Shown: positions 27,173-35,152 of the stretch, piece after piece
Position numbering within the stretch: the first letter of the stretch is position 1
How the letters are laid out: each line of letters opens with the position of its first letter
Origin: Cyclobacteriaceae bacterium
GTDB lineage: Bacteria; Bacteroidota; Bacteroidia; Cytophagales; Cyclobacteriaceae
NCBI GenBank assembly: GCA_019694875.1
Contig: JAIBBC010000002.1
Span: 992,001-1,056,000, forward strand
Length of the DNA: 64,000 nt
Reading direction: 5' to 3'
Translations under genes and position numbers: made by a program
Notes under the pieces: model-generated
What the model saw: only the letters and a program-made list of their open reading frames with translations
The model's database searches: none
What the model was told of the DNA's origin: nothing

Positions 27173-28687
27173 ATGAAAAGACTGCTGACCGACAAGTTTG
27201 TTCCTGCTATTTTTATTTGCCTGGCTGTTTTACTGGCCGTGCAGTGGTACAGCCTGCATCATTTCATTGTATTACAACGTATTGAGTTTAATAAGTCGAT
27301 TAACAACACGCTGGAGAAGACTATTGTCGATGCCCGCAAGATGCGCACCGACAGCATCAGCCGATCGATGTATCGGTGGCTCATGGATACCACGGTAACA
27401 AAAATTTATAGCAAACGAAATGAAGTTCTGGAAACAACCGTGTACTATGTTCAGGATGTAAAAGCTCCGCAGATTCAGCATACCGATTTTTCGCTTGCCT
27501 TTGAAAACCGACCGATCCGGCCCGGTTCGGATTCCGTAAAAGCAATCATCGCGCAGCATGTTGTGTCTATTTTTCGAAGTCAGTATGCTGCGTATGAAGC
27601 TGTGTTTTATTACACGCATACATTGGGTGAACGGGCTGCGGAGTTGTCGAAAGTGCTGCGCAACGATACCGTCCAGTTGAGAGAAGCATTTCGTAAAAAT
27701 TTGGAAGACGCACGCTTGTCGACCGCTTTCCGGCTAAAATTTCTGGAGGAAAACGATTCAGTCCGGATTAATCGATATGCTGCAAACGCTCTGCCTGCGC
27801 AAAGCCTGCAAACGCGGTTGTTCAAAACAGGCGGCCACAACAAGTCGCAACGAATGTTTGTGCTTGCAACGTTTAACGATCCAACCCGCTGGCTGGTTAA
27901 CAGGCTTCTCGTTCCCATCCTCGTTTCGATTGGCATTGTCATAGGAGTCGCAGCTGCGCTGCTTTATCTCTATCGCGTGATTCGCAAGCAAAAAAAACTC
28001 GCCCAACTGAAGAACGATTTTATCGACAACATGACACACGAGCTCAAAACACCGATTGCTACCATTGCCGCTGCCGCAGAAGCATTGCAGCATTTTGGGG
28101 TACGGAATGATGAGCAGAAAACCGAGAAGTACCTCACAAACATTGCTTACCAGGCCGACCGCTTGAATACAATCGTAAATAAGGTGCTTGATATCTCGTT
28201 GTTCGATCGGAATGAAGTTGCACTGGAGAAGACAAAAATTCCGTTGAATGAACTATTGCGCGAGATTCAGCAAACGCACCGGCTGGTTCATCCCGAAGTT
28301 GAGCTCAGCGTGCACCTGAATGCTTCTGAAACCGAAATTACGGGTGATCGCTTTCATCTAAAGAATGTACTGTTTAATCTCGTGGATAATGCCGTGAAGC
28401 ACAGTAATCGTGAAAAGCCTGAGATAAGCATTGTTACGGTAACGGAAGGTGATCACTCAAACATTACCGTTCACGATAACGGGCAGGGCGTTCCTGCCGA
28501 TCACCTTCCACGGATTTTTGAAAAATTTTATCGCGTACCGTCCGGCAACATTCATCGTGTGAAAGGTTTTGGCCTCGGACTGTACTACGTAAAGAAAATC
28601 ATTGAGCTGCACGATGGCGTGGTGCACATGGAAAGCGAGTTGGGAAAAGGTACGAGTGTACACATACGTCTCCCGTTGAGCGCATGA
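27173..28687 (+). CDS. Two-component sensor histidine kinase
   Basis: 504 residues. Two membrane segments (~11-28 and ~247-270) enclose a ~215-residue periplasmic sensor region of no recognised family. Then come the HisKA dimerisation helix with phospho-acceptor H289 (DNMTHELKTP), the N box NLVDNAVKHS, G1 DNGQGVP, and G2 GFGLGLYYVKKI. It overlaps its response regulator by 4 bp (ATGA), so the two are a cognate pair. No HAMP domain is evident. The signal cannot be inferred from neighbours. Confidence 0.95.
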   Translation: MKRLLTDKFVPAIFICLAVLLAVQWYSLHHFIVLQRIEFNKSINNTLEKTIVDARKMRTDSISRSMYRWLMDTTVTKIYSKRNEVLETTVYYVQDVKAPQIQHTDFSLAFENRPIRPGSDSVKAIIAQHVVSIFRSQYAAYEAVFYYTHTLGERAAELSKVLRNDTVQLREAFRKNLEDARLSTAFRLKFLEENDSVRINRYAANALPAQSLQTRLFKTGGHNKSQRMFVLATFNDPTRWLVNRLLVPILVSIGIVIGVAAALLYLYRVIRKQKKLAQLKNDFIDNMTHELKTPIATIAAAAEALQHFGVRNDEQKTEKYLTNIAYQADRLNTIVNKVLDISLFDRNEVALEKTKIPLNELLREIQQTHRLVHPEVELSVHLNASETEITGDRFHLKNVLFNLVDNAVKHSNREKPEISIVTVTEGDHSNITVHDNGQGVPADHLPRIFEKFYRVPSGNIHRVKGFGLGLYYVKKIIELHDGVVHMESELGKGTSVHIRLPLSA

Positions 28688-29376
28688 CAATCCAGCCGAC
28701 CATATTATTGATTGAAGATGAGTTCACACTCGGGGAAATCGTTAAAGAAAGTCTCGAGAGCCGGCAGTTCACGGTTATACAGTGCGAGTCGGGAAGAATT
28801 GGGTTGCAGAAGTTTTTTGAAACCAAACCTTCGCTGGTGATACTGGACGTGATGTTACCCGATGCCGATGGTTTTGAACTTGCGCGCCAAATCCGCCAGA
28901 CCAATAAAGAAGTTGCTATTTTATTTTTGACCGCCAAGTCGCTTCCGCAACACGTTGTGGAAGGCTTTGAAAGCGGTGGGAACGATTATCTGAAAAAGCC
29001 CTTCAGCCTGGAAGAGCTGATTGTGCGGATAAAAGTTTTGTTGTCGCGCGACCGGTTATTGATCGATGAATCGGAATTATCCGATGTGCTTGAAATTGGC
29101 GAATACAAGTTTTTCCCGCAGCGACAGTTGCTGCAATATCAAAGCGAAACAAAGAAGTTGTCATCGCGGGAGGCTGAACTGCTCAAACTGTTGTATTTCT
29201 CACGCAACCGTGTAATTGAACGCAAAACCATTCTGTTAAAACTCTGGAATGACGACCATATTTTCAACAGCCGTAGCCTGGATGTGTTTATCACCAAGCT
29301 GAGAAAGTATTTGTCGCAAGACCGGCAGGTTCAAATTATCAATTATAGAGGAACTGGGTATAAGCTGGTGATGTAG
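28684..29376 (+). CDS. OmpR-family response regulator
   Basis: 230 residues. Receiver domain with E11/D12, phosphorylation site D55 in LVILDVMLPD, and K104-type lysine in DYLKKPFS. The C-terminal winged helix has LSSREAELLKLL, VIERKTILLKLW and SRSLDVFITKLRKYL with the final beta hairpin INYRGTGYKLV. It is translationally coupled to the preceding kinase and would bind DNA as a dimer after phosphorylation. Confidence 0.96.
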   Translation: MTIQPTILLIEDEFTLGEIVKESLESRQFTVIQCESGRIGLQKFFETKPSLVILDVMLPDADGFELARQIRQTNKEVAILFLTAKSLPQHVVEGFESGGNDYLKKPFSLEELIVRIKVLLSRDRLLIDESELSDVLEIGEYKFFPQRQLLQYQSETKKLSSREAELLKLLYFSRNRVIERKTILLKLWNDDHIFNSRSLDVFITKLRKYLSQDRQVQIINYRGTGYKLVM

Positions 29377-29440
29377 TTATTTGGATTAATTCTAAATAAT
29401 CGATAAAATTGCGTTTCCTTACGGAAATACGGTTTTACCC

Positions 29441-30076
29441 TTGCAAAAAACTGCCACTATACTGCTTGCCGACAATCAGCCCCTCACGGCTGCAGGTATC
29501 AGGTTCCTCGTGGAATCGGGGCAGGAGGCCGAGATTATCGGCACCGTGAATGATGTTTCGCAGATCAGGCAAATAACCCGCGAACTCAGGCCCGACCTGT
29601 TGATTGCCGACTACAACATTCCCGGATATCTGTCGCTCGAAGAATTGCAAACCGTGATCAGTGAAACCGAAGTCAATACGTTAATCATTTCATCCGACAA
29701 CAATCGCGATACCATCCGGCAGTCAGTGAACATGGGCGTAAAGGGTTACATCACCAAAGAATGCAGTCGCGAAGAAATTGCGTTGGCAATCCGGTCGACC
29801 GCACGCGGGGAGAAGTTCTTCTGTCATAAAATTCTGGATGTGATTTTAACGCCCGATGCTGCTCCACAGCCTGCACTGCTCACCAACCGTGAACTGGAGA
29901 TTCTTGGTTTGCTGGCAAAAGGTTATTCCACACAACGCGCAGCTGACGAACTGAACCTGAGCCCGCACACGATTCACACACACCGCAAGAGCATTATCAA
30001 AAAGCTTTCCATCAAGTCTCCAACCGAGTTCGTACTTTATGCCATCGACTTCGGGTTGATTGCGATTAATCGCTGA
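29441..30076 (+). CDS. NarL/LuxR-family response regulator
   Basis: 211 residues with a TTG start at 29441: no ATG exists in frame before the receiver domain, and an in-frame stop lies 39 bp upstream. The receiver has D11, site D57 in LIADYNIP, T/S in IISSDN and K in GYITKE. The HTH reads LTNRELEILGLLAKGYSTQRAADELNLS and HTHRKSIIKKL, typical of NarL. It is 64 bp after the OmpR regulator on the same strand but lacks its own kinase nearby, so its input is unknown. The weak start codon suggests low expression. Confidence 0.92.
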   Translation: MQKTATILLADNQPLTAAGIRFLVESGQEAEIIGTVNDVSQIRQITRELRPDLLIADYNIPGYLSLEELQTVISETEVNTLIISSDNNRDTIRQSVNMGVKGYITKECSREEIALAIRSTARGEKFFCHKILDVILTPDAAPQPALLTNRELEILGLLAKGYSTQRAADELNLSPHTIHTHRKSIIKKLSIKSPTEFVLYAIDFGLIAINR

Positions 30077-30137
30077 GACTTAACTCTCCCCTTCAAAGGG
30101 TATCACTACAGCGCTTCAATTCCACTTTTAAAGGCGA

Positions 30138-30168
30138 TTGCCAGCACTTTCTAAGGACGGTACCTTTG
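30138..30168 (+). promoter_or_regulatory. Bacteroidota-type promoter for the hmuS operon
   Basis: TTG at 30138-30140 and TACCTTTG at 30161-30168, separated by 20 bp, fit the Bacteroidota sigma factor consensus (TTG, N19-20, TAnnTTTG). Transcription would begin about 30174, ahead of the short ORF and hmuS. Confidence 0.55.
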
Positions 30169-30202
30169 TTTATAAAATTTATTAATCCTGCTAAGTAATA
30201 AT

Positions 30203-30307
30203 ATGTACCACGACCCGTGCAATAACTGTCCGTACATCATCCCGGAGCGTGCTGACGCTGTTCCGGTAATCAACAACCATCTTAAAATCAAAACATCATC
30301 TTTATGA
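30203..30307 (+). CDS. Short ORF with CxxC motif upstream of hmuS
   Basis: A 34-codon ORF that begins MYHDPCNNCPYIIPE and ends with TGA overlapping the hmuS ATG (ATGA). The position behind a good promoter and the coupled overlap suggest it is translated. It may be a regulatory leader or a small metal/heme-binding peptide; it does not resemble HemP. No family recognised, and it could be chance. Confidence 0.4.
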   Translation: MYHDPCNNCPYIIPERADAVPVINNHLKIKTSSL

Positions 30308-31374
30308 GTACAGTAGCCGAATCAACTTCAACGCTTCGCGAAGCGTGGAAAACATTGCAATCAGAGAAGCCGGGACTAAGAATCCGCGAATGCGCGCAAC
30401 AACTTGGCGTAAGCGAAGCAGAGTTGCTCGCAACAACGGTTGGTGAGCATACAACACGGCTGGAGGGCGACTGGACGCAACTGGTAAGTCGTTTGCCAGA
30501 ACTCGGCCGTGTAATGTCGCTTACGCGGAACGATGGCTGCGTGCTGGAGCACAAAGGACCGTTTCAAAAAATCGACATTATGGGTTCGGGCGCACGCGCG
30601 ATGGCAACCGTAATCGGGCCTATCGAATTGCGTGTTTTCTTTGCGGGCTGGAAATTCGGCTTTGCAGTAAAGCAACAAACACCCCGCGGTTTGCAACAAA
30701 GCATCCAGATTTTTGATCAGTCGGGAACGGCTGTGATGAAAGTGTTTCTCCAGGATGAGCAGGGTAACAAAAAAGGCAGTAACCAGGAAGCGTTTGATAA
30801 GTTGGTGGCTGACTTTACGGCAGGCGATCAGTCTGCGGTATTAACCGTTGAAACAATCAGCGAGCCTCCTACAAAGGCGGTTGAAGAAGTGGACGTGCAG
30901 GCGCTGATAGCAGATTGGTCGAACATGAAAGACACGCACGATTTCTTCGGGATGTTGCGCAAGCACAACGTGAACCGGCTCGATGCGCTTCACTTGGCGA
31001 AAGACTTTGCCTATCAGATAAAAAAGAATTCATTAAAGAGCGTTTTGGAAACCGCTGCTTCAGGCAAACTTCCGATTATGATTTTCGCTGGTAATCGCGG
31101 TAACATCCAAATCCACCAGGGGAAAGTTCAAACGATTCGTGTGATGGATAACTGGCTGAATGTCTTGGATCCCGATTTCAACATGCACTTGCGTGAAGAC
31201 TTGGTTGACACGCTGTGGGTTGTCAGAAAGCCGACAACTGATGGTGTGGTAACAAGTCTTGAAGCGTTCGATTCACAGAAAAACATGATCGCACAGTTCT
31301 TTGGCTTGCGTAAGCCGGGGATTCCGGAGCTGAGAGAGTGGGCCGTGTTGGTTAAAAAGCTTCCGAAAGTTTAA
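30304..31374 (+). CDS. hmuS: Hemin-degrading factor (HmuS/HemS/ChuS family)
   Basis: 356 residues made of two similar halves, as in HemS/ChuS. The C-terminal half shows family signatures: IFAGNRGNIQIHQGKV, NWLNVLDPDFNMHL and IAQFFGLRKPG. These cytoplasmic proteins bind heme and release iron or pass heme on; some members act as heme oxygenases or chaperones. It lies near an AraC regulator, a TonB receptor and a HmuY-like lipoprotein, which together form a heme uptake region. The stop at 31374 is immediately followed by the second repeat array. Confidence 0.92.
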   Translation: MSTVAESTSTLREAWKTLQSEKPGLRIRECAQQLGVSEAELLATTVGEHTTRLEGDWTQLVSRLPELGRVMSLTRNDGCVLEHKGPFQKIDIMGSGARAMATVIGPIELRVFFAGWKFGFAVKQQTPRGLQQSIQIFDQSGTAVMKVFLQDEQGNKKGSNQEAFDKLVADFTAGDQSAVLTVETISEPPTKAVEEVDVQALIADWSNMKDTHDFFGMLRKHNVNRLDALHLAKDFAYQIKKNSLKSVLETAASGKLPIMIFAGNRGNIQIHQGKVQTIRVMDNWLNVLDPDFNMHLREDLVDTLWVVRKPTTDGVVTSLEAFDSQKNMIAQFFGLRKPGIPELREWAVLVKKLPKV

Positions 31375-31382
31375 ACGGAATC

Positions 31383-31521
31383 CGTCACTTCGAGCGTAAA
31401 AATTGTTCAGCATGTAGCTTGGTCATCTGCGAGAAGTCCCTGTCTTCGTTAACGTTATCTGGCAAGATTTCTCCCGGTACGTGAGCATTTTGTTGTTAAC
31501 CTTTGCCCGCTCGAAATGACG
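31383..31521. repeat. Palindromic repeat unit C1
   Basis: Full 139-bp unit starting 8 bp after the hmuS stop. Same outer (CGTCACTTCGAGCG / CGCTCGAAATGACG) and inner arms and GTTAAC centre as the A units; the inner right arm has changed to TTCTCCCGG. Confidence 0.9.
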
Positions 31522-31525
31522 CCTT

Positions 31526-31658
31526 CGTCACTTCGAGCGTAAAAAGTGTTCAGCATGTAGCTTGGTCATCTGCCAGAAGTCTTTAAGTTCCGACTGTGTC
31601 GGGATTTCTCGCAGAACGTGGGCATTTTGTTGTTAATCTTTGCTCGCTCGAAATGACG
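31526..31658. repeat. Palindromic repeat unit C2
   Basis: About 133 bp; outer ends intact, centre diverged (GTTAAC lost, TTCCGACTGTGTCGG instead). Separated from C1 by 4 bp. Confidence 0.88.
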
Positions 31659-31662
31659 CCTT

Positions 31663-31725
31663 CGTCACTTCGAGCGTGAAAATGTTAGGCATTTTGTTGT
31701 TAATCTTTGCTCGCTTGAAATGACG
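31663..31725. repeat. Palindromic repeat unit C3, internally deleted
   Basis: Only 63 bp: the left end (CGTCACTTCGAGCG) and right end (CGCTTGAAATGACG) are kept, but the inner arms and centre are missing. This shows that internal deletions of the unit occur and persist. Confidence 0.85.
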
Positions 31726-31729
31726 CCTT

Positions 31730-31840
31730 CGTCACTTCGAGCGTAAAAAGTGTTCAGCATGTAGCCTGGTCATCTGCGAGAAAGTCCCTGTGTTCGTTAA
31801 CGTGATCTGTCAAGATTTCTCGTGGAACGCGAACATCTTT
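31730..31840. repeat. Palindromic repeat unit C4, right end missing
   Basis: Left end, inner arms and centre are present, but the right outer end is replaced by the end of the AraC gene, whose stop begins at 31842. Confidence 0.82.
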
Positions 31841-31841
31841 C

Positions 31842-32723
31842 TTAGTGGCCCAACTGCATCAGGTACTTCTTCGGGGTAATCCCGAATTTCTTGCGAAACG
31901 CGGCGATGTAATGACTCGGGTTTGTGTATCCGATTTGTGTGGCAACTTCGTTCACTTTATACTTGCCGGTATCAAGCTGAAGGCGTGAGTAATCAAGCTT
32001 GTGATCAAGCAGATATCCGAATACCGTGTTGCCGTAAATCTCCTTAAAGCCTACTTTCAATTGGAATTCGTTAAGTCCTGCGATCCGCGCAAGCTCTTTC
32101 AATCCGGGAGGATTATCCATGTGTTTCAGGATGTGTTCTTTCGCGTGCTTGATTTTGCGGACTGTTTCTTCATTGTTCAGGAACGGGCAACTTTCGGTGT
32201 TCGCTTTCTTTTCAGAAAAGTATAAGCTCAGCAGCTCAAAAATCTTTCCCTGGATGTAAAGCGCCCGCGCATTTTCACTCAACTGAATGTTGAACAATTG
32301 CGTAAGCGTGATCATGAGGGTGGAAGGGATGTCGCGCTCATCGTAAAATTTATAGTTCACATTGTCGCCCCGTAAGAAATGTAAAGGCTCATGGGTGAAC
32401 AGCTTGTGCAGACTCTCCAGCGGGATAAACAGAAACACCATCCGGCAGCCGGGTGCCAGCCGAAGCGTAAACGGCATGTCGCTTTCCGGGTTATACATGA
32501 AGTAGTTACGCTGCTTTTGTATTTCCCGGCTGTAATGCGGGCTGAATTCAAACCTCGCGCTTCCGTCAAGGCAAAAATAGAAGTGAATGTTCTTCCGGTT
32601 GATCTCGCTCGTTACCGATTGCGCCTCATCCGACTCGTTGTTCACAATAACCAGCTTCGTTCCGTTCTGATCGAAGATCACCTGCTCTAACCTTTCAAGG
32701 GTATTTTCAACTACCACGTTCAT
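31842..32723 (-). CDS. AraC-family transcriptional regulator
   Basis: 293 residues. An N-terminal sensing region of ~180 residues, then two helix-turn-helix motifs: LKELARIAGLNEFQLKVGFKEIYG and VNEVATQIGYTNPSHYIAAFRKKFGITP, ending at the AraC signature. The ordering and the ILKHMDNPPGLKELA segment recall the PchR-like group that senses iron carriers. It is divergent from the TonB receptor gene, so it most likely controls heme or iron uptake through the shared 194-bp region. Confidence 0.92.
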   Translation of the reverse strand: MNVVVENTLERLEQVIFDQNGTKLVIVNNESDEAQSVTSEINRKNIHFYFCLDGSARFEFSPHYSREIQKQRNYFMYNPESDMPFTLRLAPGCRMVFLFIPLESLHKLFTHEPLHFLRGDNVNYKFYDERDIPSTLMITLTQLFNIQLSENARALYIQGKIFELLSLYFSEKKANTESCPFLNNEETVRKIKHAKEHILKHMDNPPGLKELARIAGLNEFQLKVGFKEIYGNTVFGYLLDHKLDYSRLQLDTGKYKVNEVATQIGYTNPSHYIAAFRKKFGITPKKYLMQLGH

Positions 32724-32917
32724 ATGAATTCATGTTTATCTGTTGCAAAAGTATCAAAAAAATACATCTAAAATACCCTTATTTTGAAGTTTTGTGAGCA
32801 AAAATACCAAAAAATGTACTATCTGTGAGCTGCGTTATTAATGATCCATGAGCGGGTATTTTTAGAATATGTGCTGCTGTAATGTTGCATCGGTTTTAAC
32901 AGGCGGAAAACGCTGCG
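32724..32917. promoter_or_regulatory. Divergent control region of AraC and TonB receptor genes
   Basis: 194 bp, AT-rich, no ORF. On the minus strand TACTTTTG (32753-32746) matches TAnnTTTG, 22 bp before the AraC start. It contains repeated AAAATACC/AAATAC motifs (for example near 32759, 32769 and 32800) that could be regulator sites. No clear plus-strand -7 element was found. Confidence 0.5.
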
Positions 32918-35134
32918 ATGAAAAGTCTACCGGTTTTATTTTTTTGGCTGATGGGAGTATCGGCCGTTGCTCAAGTCACGATTACAGTTACGGATCACAA
33001 ACAAAAGCTTGAAGGCGCCTCGGTAGCCGTCCAGTCGCCCCAGGCGTCAACTACACTTATTACGAACGAAGCGGGCTCCGTTGAAATTAGAGCCGCGCAA
33101 TTCCCTATCACCGTTACAGCTTCCTACATCGGCTACACCGGTAAGGCGTTGATTATTTCATCGGAAGGCAGTTATTCACTTGAGCTTACACCGCTCACGT
33201 CACAGCTTGACGAGGTTGTGGTAACCGGTCAGTTCGAGCCTCAATCCGTAAGTCGTTCGGTTGTCAAAGTGAGGACCATTTCGGCTGAGACGATTCGCGC
33301 GAAAGGCGCTACCCGTCTGCAGGATGTGCTGAACACGGAATTGAATGTTCGTTTTTCCATGGATCCAGCGCTGGGTGTTTCTACAATGTCGATGCAGGGA
33401 CTTTCCGGACAAAATGTAAAAGTGCTGATCGATGGCATTCCGGTTATTGGGCGTCAGGGAACTTCGAACGCGGTTGATCTGAATCAGCTTAACCTGAATT
33501 CGATTGATCGGATTGAAATCATCGAAGGTCCGATGTCAACAATCTATGGTGCCGATGCCTTGGCGGGCGTGATCAACATCATTACCCGGAAGCCCGAGAA
33601 AGAGAAGTTGACGGGTTCGGTCAGGCTGCATGAGGAGAACATTGGAAACGAATACAGCTTCTTCAAAGAAGGCATTCACCAGGAAAGTGTAAACCTCGGC
33701 TACCGCGGCAAGTCATTCTATACGCTGGCGGACTTCGGTCACAATTATTCCGGTGGCTGGCAGGGCGATTCAACAGGCCGTGAGAAACAATGGCACCCGA
33801 AACGGCAGTGGATCGGGAGCGGAGTGGTGGGCGTTCAACGTGAGAGCTGGAATATGTCTTACCGGCTTGATTACCTGAATGAAGATTTGTACGACCCGGC
33901 ACATTTTTCGGGTAATGAAGCGATCGACCGCCACTATAAAACAAACCGCTTCATGCATCAGTTGCAGGGCGGAGTTACGATAAACGACAAACTCAGTTAC
34001 AATGGCGCTGTCGGGTATACCGATTATAGCCGGGAAACGCAAGCCGTTGTAGTTAACAAAACGACAGGAGAGGAGACCCTTGCGCTGAGCGGACAAGACG
34101 TTACCGATTACACAGGTATCACCATTCGCGGAACGTTGCAATACAAAATCAACAGTAAGCTTTCCCTTCAACCCGGCTATGATATCAACCTGGAGTCAGG
34201 GTCCGGTGGCCGGCTGCTGGCAGGAACAAACAGCATTCAGGATTTCGCAGGTTTTCTTTCTGCCGAGATCAGGCCGATCAAGTCGGTTGTCATTCGCCCT
34301 GGACTACGCGTAGTTCATAACTCTGTTTACCAGGCACCACCGGTACTTCCGTCATTAAATATTAAGATTGATCTTTCAACACGACACGATCTTCGGTTGT
34401 CGTATGGCCGCGGTTTCCGCGCACCCTCCATCCGTGAGTTGTATTTCTATTTCTTCGACAGCAATCACCAGGTTGAAGGTAATCCTGATCTCGAAGCAGA
34501 GCTTTCGCACAGCTTCAGTGTAAACTGGAACTGGCGCGTGTTGTCGGGGGAGAAGCTAACCTATACCACCACGATTGGTGGTTTTTATAATACGGTCGAT
34601 AACATGATCACGAACGCATTGCGCCCGAACTCAACCGTGTATTCATACTTCAATATTGATACGTATAAAACGGAAGGCGTAACGTTCAATAACAATCTGT
34701 CGATCAATCAGTTGAAGGTCACTGCCGGGTTTGCGTACACGGGTCGTTACAACCAGCTTAGATCAGAAGATAAAAGTTTGCCGGAGTTCATGTGGTCGCC
34801 CGAAGCCAATGCTTCTGTTTCGTATGACTTTGCCAGGCTCGGCCTCACGGCTAATGTTTACTACAAGTACACCGGAAAGACGCCATTCTATCAGCAGAAT
34901 TTTTCCACTACCCCTGCTACCATCGATCAGGCCGAAATAGAAGATTATCATTGGACTGACATAAGTCTGCAAAAAACATTTCTCAAACGCCTGAACGTAG
35001 TGGTAGGTGTACACAACCTGTTCGACTTGACGCGGGTTCAGTCGAGCGGCATTTCAGCGGGCGGACATGGCAGCAACGGAAACTCGCTCGCATCCGGCCG
35101 CTCATGGTATACAACACTTGTCGTGAATCTTTAA
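32918..35134 (+). CDS. TonB-dependent heme/iron receptor
   Basis: 738 residues with a signal peptide ending VSAVAQ. A carboxypeptidase-like beta domain (~20-90) precedes the plug (LDEVVVTGQF, then a TonB-type TRLQDVLNTE and IEIIEGPMSTIYGADALAGVINI), and a 22-strand barrel ends in LVVNL. It lacks the SusC length and context and instead resembles HmuR/BtuB-type receptors. The HmuY-like gene starts 18 bp downstream, so the pair likely captures heme. Confidence 0.92.
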   Translation: MKSLPVLFFWLMGVSAVAQVTITVTDHKQKLEGASVAVQSPQASTTLITNEAGSVEIRAAQFPITVTASYIGYTGKALIISSEGSYSLELTPLTSQLDEVVVTGQFEPQSVSRSVVKVRTISAETIRAKGATRLQDVLNTELNVRFSMDPALGVSTMSMQGLSGQNVKVLIDGIPVIGRQGTSNAVDLNQLNLNSIDRIEIIEGPMSTIYGADALAGVINIITRKPEKEKLTGSVRLHEENIGNEYSFFKEGIHQESVNLGYRGKSFYTLADFGHNYSGGWQGDSTGREKQWHPKRQWIGSGVVGVQRESWNMSYRLDYLNEDLYDPAHFSGNEAIDRHYKTNRFMHQLQGGVTINDKLSYNGAVGYTDYSRETQAVVVNKTTGEETLALSGQDVTDYTGITIRGTLQYKINSKLSLQPGYDINLESGSGGRLLAGTNSIQDFAGFLSAEIRPIKSVVIRPGLRVVHNSVYQAPPVLPSLNIKIDLSTRHDLRLSYGRGFRAPSIRELYFYFFDSNHQVEGNPDLEAELSHSFSVNWNWRVLSGEKLTYTTTIGGFYNTVDNMITNALRPNSTVYSYFNIDTYKTEGVTFNNNLSINQLKVTAGFAYTGRYNQLRSEDKSLPEFMWSPEANASVSYDFARLGLTANVYYKYTGKTPFYQQNFSTTPATIDQAEIEDYHWTDISLQKTFLKRLNVVVGVHNLFDLTRVQSSGISAGGHGSNGNSLASGRSWYTTLVVNL

Positions 35135-35152
35135 TTACTAATCATAAAACAC

